Part shown: in pieces, positions 23,876-28,441 of the stretch
How positions within the stretch are numbered: the first letter of the stretch is position 1
Layout: every line of letters starts with the position of its first letter
Origin: a virus
Virus record (IMG/VR): IMGVR_UViG_3300020020_000134
Span: 1-28,441 of that record
Length of the DNA stretch: 28,441 nt
Direction: 5' to 3' (one strand)
Made by a program: the position numbers and the translations under genes
Notes under the pieces: model-generated
The model's input: only the letters and a program-made list of their open reading frames with translations
Told to the model about the DNA's origin: nothing
Database searches by the model: none

Positions 23876-25774
23876 ATGGCATATCAACATCCCTTCCCGG
23901 AATCCACGGTAACAAGTGAGTGGGGCGAAACTGCAGGTCGTCCCAATCCCCATCGTGGTCGGGATTACGCGCCTGGCGGGCCACCTGCGCCAAGCATTGT
24001 GAACGGAGTTATCGTTCGCAGCGAGTACCAGACGGGACTCGGCAACGTAGTCGTCGTGAAGAACGACATCGATGGCTACAACATCGGCTATTGTCATCTC
24101 GCCGAACGATGGGTTTCCGTCGGTCAGCGGGTGGGTGTGGGAACAAACATCGGAGTGGTCGGCAACACCGGCACGCTCTCCGGTGGTCGTCACCTGCACT
24201 TCACTGTACAGACAGCAGGCCTCAACAACCCATCATCTGGGGCAACTATCGACCCGCGTGTTTACATTAACTCGGGTTCGTCAGTTGCCGGTGGGGGTGG
24301 CTCGACCAGTGGACTTACTACTGACACTCAGAAGAAATTCCAGCAGTTCCTCACGAACATCAGTCTCTACGATGGTCTGGTGGATGGGGCTTTTGGGCCG
24401 AAGAGTTGGGCAGCTGTTCAGGCCTACCTCCTCTCACAGGGTAGCCACTTCTATTCGGGTCCAGCTGACGGTGTACCTGGTGCTAACACCATCAAGGGCA
24501 TGCAGCGAGTTGCAGCTATTGGTGGTTACGACGGACCCATTGATGGAGTTTGGGGAACCAACTCTGACAAGGGTCTTAGCACCTGGCTTACGGCAGCTCT
24601 TGCTCCTACTCCTCCTCCTGCCACTGGGGGTACAGGGGGTGAGCATGGTGATCCAATTCCGACGGCAACTCAACGCGCATTCCAGGAACTTCTCACCCGT
24701 TTGAGTATGTATACCGGTTTGCTCGATGGGCTCTGGGGTCCGCTTTCCTGGAAGGCGATTCAGCAGTACATGACCAACAAAGGTGTCTATTCGGGAGCCG
24801 TCGATGGCGATCCCGGTCAGCTCACCTACGAGGGTCTACAAAAATTGGGGGCCAAGGCTGGTTATACTGGTCCGATTGATGGAATCTTCGGTCCGAAGTC
24901 GAATGAGGCTTTGTCTAACTATCTGGCCGCTGAGCTCGCAGGTACTGGTGGTATTCCCACCACGCCTCCGCCCTCAAGTGCTCCTGGTATTCCCGTTCTC
25001 GAAGCCGGTTTCATGTTCGGCATCGATATCTCGAGGTACCAGGACGGCATCGATCTCAAGGCGGCATACGCAGGCGGCGTTAAGTTCTCCGGCTTCAAGG
25101 TCGGTGGCGCTAATGGCAGCGAGGTTTACACGGATCGCAAGTATGTCGACTTCATCAACACTGCACGAGAGATCGAGAACTCGCAGGTAATCCACTACTG
25201 GTTCAATGGTCGTGCCGGAGGCATCACGCCGGCCGATGCTGCGAGCGAGATGATGGATCGCATGTTGCTCGAAGAGGGCGATATCATTGCTCTGGACATC
25301 GAGGCTGAGACTGCCACGAACCTTGTTGCCTACTCACCTCAGGAGGCGCTGGAGTTCATTGCTGGTCTTCAGTCGGAACTCGGACCTGCACTCAAGGTCG
25401 CTCACTACATGAGCTCCTCTGTTGAGCGCGCTGCTAACTGGTCGGCCTCCAAGGCCCTCGGTCACCCCCTCTGGGCAGCGGCATATAACTCGAACGATGG
25501 CACCATGTCGGGTGGAGGCCCCAGCCTCTCCGATCCCGATGCGGACTGGACTGACTGGGCAATCTGGCAATATGCCAGCCAGATCGGTCGCATTCCCGGG
25601 TGGGGTGGTAATATCGATATGAACGTCGCCAAGTCGAACATCTTCGAGCTGTACGGCTACAAGGCGACTACCACGGAGCCTGAACCCGAGATCGATTGGG
25701 AACAGCGCTTCAACGAACTGTACTCCGAGGTGGATGCAACTGCCTCGAAGTATGGTATCTACGCAACCGCGTAA
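23876..25774 (+). CDS. Two-enzyme endolysin: M23 peptidase, peptidoglycan-binding repeats, GH25 muramidase
   Basis: A 632-residue endolysin. Residues 1-140 form an M23 (LytM-like) zinc endopeptidase with H26-x3-D30, H74 (YCHL) and H106-x-H108 (RHLHF). Residues about 145-360 hold paired repeats such as TQKKFQQFLTNISLYDGLVD and YDGPIDGVWGTNSDKGLSTW, a peptidoglycan-binding type repeated several times and joined by Pro/Gly linkers. Residues about 380-600 form a GH25 lysozyme-type muramidase: FGIDISRYQ near 382 and LDIE with D474 and E476 as catalytic pair. It would cut both peptide bridges and glycan chains at lysis. The C-terminus is a short acidic helix. No signal peptide, so holin-dependent release is expected. 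Confidence 0.92.
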   Translation: MAYQHPFPESTVTSEWGETAGRPNPHRGRDYAPGGPPAPSIVNGVIVRSEYQTGLGNVVVVKNDIDGYNIGYCHLAERWVSVGQRVGVGTNIGVVGNTGTLSGGRHLHFTVQTAGLNNPSSGATIDPRVYINSGSSVAGGGGSTSGLTTDTQKKFQQFLTNISLYDGLVDGAFGPKSWAAVQAYLLSQGSHFYSGPADGVPGANTIKGMQRVAAIGGYDGPIDGVWGTNSDKGLSTWLTAALAPTPPPATGGTGGEHGDPIPTATQRAFQELLTRLSMYTGLLDGLWGPLSWKAIQQYMTNKGVYSGAVDGDPGQLTYEGLQKLGAKAGYTGPIDGIFGPKSNEALSNYLAAELAGTGGIPTTPPPSSAPGIPVLEAGFMFGIDISRYQDGIDLKAAYAGGVKFSGFKVGGANGSEVYTDRKYVDFINTAREIENSQVIHYWFNGRAGGITPADAASEMMDRMLLEEGDIIALDIEAETATNLVAYSPQEALEFIAGLQSELGPALKVAHYMSSSVERAANWSASKALGHPLWAAAYNSNDGTMSGGGPSLSDPDADWTDWAIWQYASQIGRIPGWGGNIDMNVAKSNIFELYGYKATTTEPEPEIDWEQRFNELYSEVDATASKYGIYATA

Positions 25775-25786
25775 GAAAGGAATACA

Positions 25787-26233
25787 ATGCAGTCCTTGCT
25801 CGCAAAGTTCGCCCCGGCACTCCTGCCGATGGCGGTGCTTCTTCTCGGAGGCCTTCAGAACGCCTACGCGGATAACACCGTCACTGACACCGAGATGTGG
25901 CAGCTCATCGCTCTCGGCGCGGGTGCTCTCGTCACGTTCATCGTCCCGCTGCTCCAGGGACCATGGGCCGCTGGTCTGAAGACCGGTGCCAACGTCCTGG
26001 CCGCGGTGGCTGCGCTCATCATCCCGATGCTGCCACAGTTCGAATGGTCAACATCCGCAGTGCTGTTCGTCGTGGTGGGTGCCATCCAGGCACTCTCGGC
26101 TGAGATCGGGGTCGGTGTGCGACTCGATCAGGCAAAGGAGGTCATCGACTCCCGGGAGAATCCCGCAGTGCCGACGATTACCACGCTCGATCCGAGGGCG
26201 GTCGCAGTGGTCGCCGCGGACGGTCTGCACTAA
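25787..26233 (+). CDS. Holin-like membrane protein
   Basis: A 148-residue protein 12 nt after the endolysin, with AAAGGAATACA before its ATG. Up to four hydrophobic segments are seen: LLPMAVLLLGGLQ (after a short start), LIALGAGALVTFIVPLL, LAAVAALIIPML and AVLFVVVGAIQAL. NAYADN near 25-30 looks like a possible signal cleavage site. The tail is hydrophilic. Position and topology fit a holin that opens the membrane for the endolysin. A terminator follows, ending the lysis unit. Confidence 0.78.
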   Translation: MQSLLAKFAPALLPMAVLLLGGLQNAYADNTVTDTEMWQLIALGAGALVTFIVPLLQGPWAAGLKTGANVLAAVAALIIPMLPQFEWSTSAVLFVVVGAIQALSAEIGVGVRLDQAKEVIDSRENPAVPTITTLDPRAVAVVAADGLH

Positions 26234-26250
26234 GTTCTCATGCACCGAGG

Positions 26251-26285
26251 GGTCCCTGCTTGCGTAGCTAAAGCAGGGGCCCTTT
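26251..26285 (+). terminator. Terminator after the lysis genes
   Basis: CCCTGCTT (26254-26261) pairs with AAGCAGGG (26271-26278), extended by GGT/GCC, followed by CCCTTTGGTTTG. Confidence 0.8.
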
Positions 26286-26306
26286 GGTTTGACCGAAAGG
26301 CAACTC

Positions 26307-26342
26307 ATGTCTGGTGTTCGAGGGCGGCGGGCTCATGCCTAA
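26307..26342 (+). CDS. Possible 11-residue leader peptide
   Basis: ATG at 26307 has CGAAAGG 6 nt upstream and encodes MSGVRGRRAHA before TAA at 26340-26342. It overlaps the ATG of the next gene by 8 nt (ATGCCTAA), and that gene has a poorer ribosome binding site, so a role in translational coupling is possible. Too short to be sure; conservation would decide. Confidence 0.35.
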   Translation: MSGVRGRRAHA

Positions 26343-26571
26343 CACCGTCTTCCCGAAGGGTACCGATGCCCTTACCGCTTCTGATAAACTTCGTCTCCAA
26401 AGCACCACTGGACAAGAAGTTGACTCACAGGCTCCTGTCGACCCTTACCATTGGTATGGTGGGGTGGGCCCCGATGATGAGGCGATTGCCGTAGCTGAAC
26501 GTGAGCGACGTACTCGGGCTCGCGCGCTTCGGCAGAGCGAGGTCAATCGGTATCGGGAATCCCAGTACTAA
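26335..26571 (+). CDS. Small protein before the tail-appendage genes
   Basis: A 78-residue protein starting MPNTVFPKGTDALTASDKLR (an in-frame GTG at 26314 would add 7 residues). It has Pro, Trp and Tyr in the middle (PVDPYHWYGGVGPDDEAIAV) and a very basic helical end (ERERRTRARALRQSEVNRYR). No family recognised. It follows the lysis terminator and starts the tail-side unit, so a structural or assembly-related role is possible. Confidence 0.65.
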   Translation: MPNTVFPKGTDALTASDKLRLQSTTGQEVDSQAPVDPYHWYGGVGPDDEAIAVAERERRTRARALRQSEVNRYRESQY

Positions 26572-26619
26572 CTCACCCCAGTAATGGGATAATATCGACT
26601 TGACATCCAGGAGGTTTAG

Positions 26620-27144
26620 ATGCCGCTCGGTATCGGTAAAGTCAAGGGTCAGTACATGACAGCGGTCGTGGATACAACGGATCCCGATGCTGAACCCGAC
26701 CTTGTTCCACTGAAAGGTACCATTACTTTCGATCTCAATGTTCCCGTCGTCGTCAATCCAAACGATTTTGCCAATCCGCGACTCATTGCTTCGTCGCCCT
26801 TTACCGGGATTCTGGACAGCTTGGGTTGGTTGACTACTCCAATCGCAGGCGCGGCGGGAACCCTTCGTGAGTTGGCTCTAGTAGCCAATGATGATCCAGA
26901 TAACAGCCCAACTAACACACAATACCTGGTCACTTATAGTCTGCTCACGGCAGATGATCGACCAATCACAATCACTCCACACCTCATCACGATCAACTCG
27001 GGGGCGACACTCGACTTGCCTCTGGTGTCTCCCGTTGAACCCGCTCCTCCGCAGCAGACCATGGGCATCATTGTTGCGATGACCCAGGCTGAGTACGATG
27101 CTCTCACTCCTCCTGAGTACCAAGTAACACTCATCATCGCATAG
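26620..27144 (+). CDS. Probable minor tail or appendage protein
   Basis: A 174-residue protein with a strong ribosome binding site (CCAGGAGGTTTAG). It is Thr/Val/Pro-rich and almost wholly beta (LVPLKGTITFDLNVPVVVNP, YLVTYSLLTADDRPITITPH), with no cysteines, typical of tail-tip or receptor-binding accessory proteins. Its C-terminal MTQAEYDALTPPEYQVTLII resembles the short AEYDAL segments found in phage tail-fibre and capsid-decorating proteins. Downstream of the lysis genes and before other Gly/Ala/Thr-rich genes. The structural role is inferred from composition and position. Confidence 0.6.
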   Translation: MPLGIGKVKGQYMTAVVDTTDPDAEPDLVPLKGTITFDLNVPVVVNPNDFANPRLIASSPFTGILDSLGWLTTPIAGAAGTLRELALVANDDPDNSPTNTQYLVTYSLLTADDRPITITPHLITINSGATLDLPLVSPVEPAPPQQTMGIIVAMTQAEYDALTPPEYQVTLIIA

Positions 27145-27160
27145 TAGAAAGAGATAGATC

Positions 27161-27541
27161 ATGGCTGGACTTACCCAGGCGCTGCAGCAGTCGGTCCTCG
27201 ACTCCGCGACGCTGTTTCCCACGTCGGGCGCAACCGATCACATTGGCTACTCCACCAACGGATCCTCGGAATCGGTGGCGGTCATCGCTGCTCGTACTCC
27301 GATTGGTGCGACTGGTTGGGCTGCAGCCACTGCAGCGACCCCTTCGGTCAAGGCGAACAACGCAGCACTCACCTCGGCAGCAGCGGTTGGCGCCGGCACG
27401 ATCACCCACGTGGCGATCTTCTCAGCACTTACCTCGGGCACTCAGAAGACGGACTGGCAGGCACTGGGCACGTCGCGTACCCTCGCCATCTCGGACCAGA
27501 TCACCTGGGCCATCGGTTCCATCGCGGTTACGCTCGACTAG
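27161..27541 (+). CDS. Probable tail-appendage protein
   Basis: A 126-residue protein, MAGLTQALQQSVLDSATLFP onward, made mostly of Ala, Thr, Ser and Gly, with a conserved-looking DHIGYSTNGSSESVAVIAAR stretch and a THVAIFSALTSGTQKTDWQA part. Small phage proteins of this type with a T(H/D)xAxF core occur next to tail-fibre genes and may form part of a tail-tip sheath; I recall the type but no name. AAAGAGATAGATC precedes the start. The role is inferred. Confidence 0.6.
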   Translation: MAGLTQALQQSVLDSATLFPTSGATDHIGYSTNGSSESVAVIAARTPIGATGWAAATAATPSVKANNAALTSAAAVGAGTITHVAIFSALTSGTQKTDWQALGTSRTLAISDQITWAIGSIAVTLD

Positions 27542-27573
27542 TTCTTCCCCTTCCTCTCGAGAGGGGGTGAGTC

Positions 27574-28441
27574 ATGGTTATCCAGTTTGTTCGCGACCTT
27601 ATAACGGATACTGATAAGACCAACGGTACAGGTGGTCTCATCTTCACCGTTAATACTGGTGGCGTGCAGATCGGTGAGACCATCATCCTTGGCATTGTTG
27701 TCGATAACCTCACCGGCACGACACCCACTATCTCGTCCATCCAGAAGGGCTCTGAGCCGGCTAACTGGACATTAATTAACACTGATGGCTCGGCTTCTAG
27801 CTCGGCTGGCGGCGGCCAGATGACGTTCCTGTACGCCCTGAAAGCGACCATTGTTTGGCCAGTTGCCAGTTACTCGATCACGCTTAGTGGTGCAGTCACG
27901 GCGAAGGCGGCAATCGGCGCGATCTTCTCTGGTGTTGGAGCCTTAAGTTCCACTTCGATCAACACAGGTTCTGGTAGTGCAGATATTGGTGTTGGCGGAG
28001 TTGGAGATCTATTTATTGGGCTTGCTGGCGAGCAGGACAATGCTGCGCTCGTTGGCGATGCTGATGTGGTTTCGGGTAGTTGGTCCACGATCCAAACTGC
28101 GTTTACGACCGGTGGTGGCGCGGCAGCGAACATCTCCGCAGGTATGCAGTGGAAGATTCTCAATGCTGCAAATGGGCAGTCGTATGAGGTATCCGGATCA
28201 ACTGGCGCTACTGGGCTGATCATCGCGAGGTTCCTCCAGGCAGGAGGAGCATTACATGCAGGTACAGCAACGATCGCGGTTTCTAGTGCAGTTAATGCAA
28301 CTGCCGCCGCACGATTGGCAGCTAGTGTAACAGTTGCTGCAGTTACTACTGTTACTGCTGATGCAGGAGTAGCAGGTTCGGGAACTCAGTATCCCGGTTC
28401 AGCAACCATCGCGATTAGTAGCACAAGTGCCGCGACAGTTG
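27574..28441 (+). CDS. Large beta-rich tail/adhesin-like protein, 3' end beyond the window
   Basis: An open frame from ATG 27574 (GAGGGGGTGA upstream) to the window end, 289 complete codons so far. MVIQFVRDLITDTDKTNGTG is followed by Gly/Ala/Thr/Ser-rich beta sequence with few charges (ISSIQKGSEPANWTLINTDG, LFIGLAGEQDNAALVGDADV). From about residue 225 a looser repeat of the form GTATIAVSSAxNA / GSATIAISSTSAAT starts. This composition is typical of phage receptor-binding or tail-spike shafts. Nothing shows the receptor. Several minus-strand open frames here are shadows of this gene. Confidence 0.72.
   Translation, partial: MVIQFVRDLITDTDKTNGTGGLIFTVNTGGVQIGETIILGIVVDNLTGTTPTISSIQKGSEPANWTLINTDGSASSSAGGGQMTFLYALKATIVWPVASYSITLSGAVTAKAAIGAIFSGVGALSSTSINTGSGSADIGVGGVGDLFIGLAGEQDNAALVGDADVVSGSWSTIQTAFTTGGGAAANISAGMQWKILNAANGQSYEVSGSTGATGLIIARFLQAGGALHAGTATIAVSSAVNATAAARLAASVTVAAVTTVTADAGVAGSGTQYPGSATIAISSTSAATV

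Noticed and set aside
26600-26605. TTGACA before the 26620 gene as a promoter
   Set aside because: It is too close to the ATG for a -10 box to fit between; no matching hexamer is found.

Overview
The window looks like part of a double-stranded DNA phage genome. The likely host is an actinobacterium, but that is an inference. The evidence is: tightly packed small genes with 1 to 11 nt overlaps, moderately GC-rich DNA with GTG starts, a primase-helicase fusion, a small-terminase-like protein, a two-enzyme endolysin with a holin-like gene, tail/appendage-like proteins at the right end, several small protein types I recognise from actinophages, and many genes that appear to be read from leaderless transcripts. 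No integrase, large terminase, capsid or tape measure is visible, so the window is an internal piece running from the replication/early side into the lysis and tail-tip side.

Layout. 1-1400: end of an unknown gene, a terminator, a VRR-NUC nuclease and small genes. 1679-3372: minus-strand genes (an acidic DNA-binding-like protein and a three-gene operon). 3470-8078: one long plus-strand operon from a clear promoter, with the primase-helicase first, then a MazG-like protein, a SLOG/DUF2493 protein and small proteins. 8336-9060: a LAGLIDADG-like protein without catalytic acids plus two small genes. 9061-9929: gene-free DNA holding two DnaA-box-like sites, decanucleotide repeats and palindromes, a candidate replication origin. 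9930-13499: an array of small genes of alternating orientation, nearly all with their own promoter, with copies of a GTATGCTAGCATAC-type palindrome in the gaps. 13500-14173: gene-free DNA with nine ATAGGGG repeats, a pyrimidine tract and three promoters. 14174-19548: a long array of mostly unknown genes including a GNAT acetyltransferase. 19549-20308: gene-free and rich in inverted repeats, with an abnormal tRNA-like sequence, a candidate structured RNA. 20309-20677: a secreted protein with its own promoter and terminator. 20760-26233: membrane proteins, small-terminase-like protein, JAMM protein, lysis cassette. 26307-28441: tail/appendage-like genes, the last running off the window.

The most striking feature is the expression architecture. 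At least twelve genes on both strands carry the arrangement CCTTGACA, 17 nt, TAGCAT (or a close relative), exactly 6 nt, ATG, so the start codon sits at the expected transcription start. Seven of the start regions, plus a less certain site at 201, begin with the identical or nearly identical ATGACGAAC, which encodes Met-Thr-Asn. The same -35/-10 pair drives a few leadered genes that do have ribosome binding sites. Together with the palindromes between convergent genes and the GTCAAGG inverted repeats over some -35 boxes, this suggests a phage-specific regulatory network of many independently switched single-gene units. All functional names come from reading protein motifs by eye; no database search was possible.
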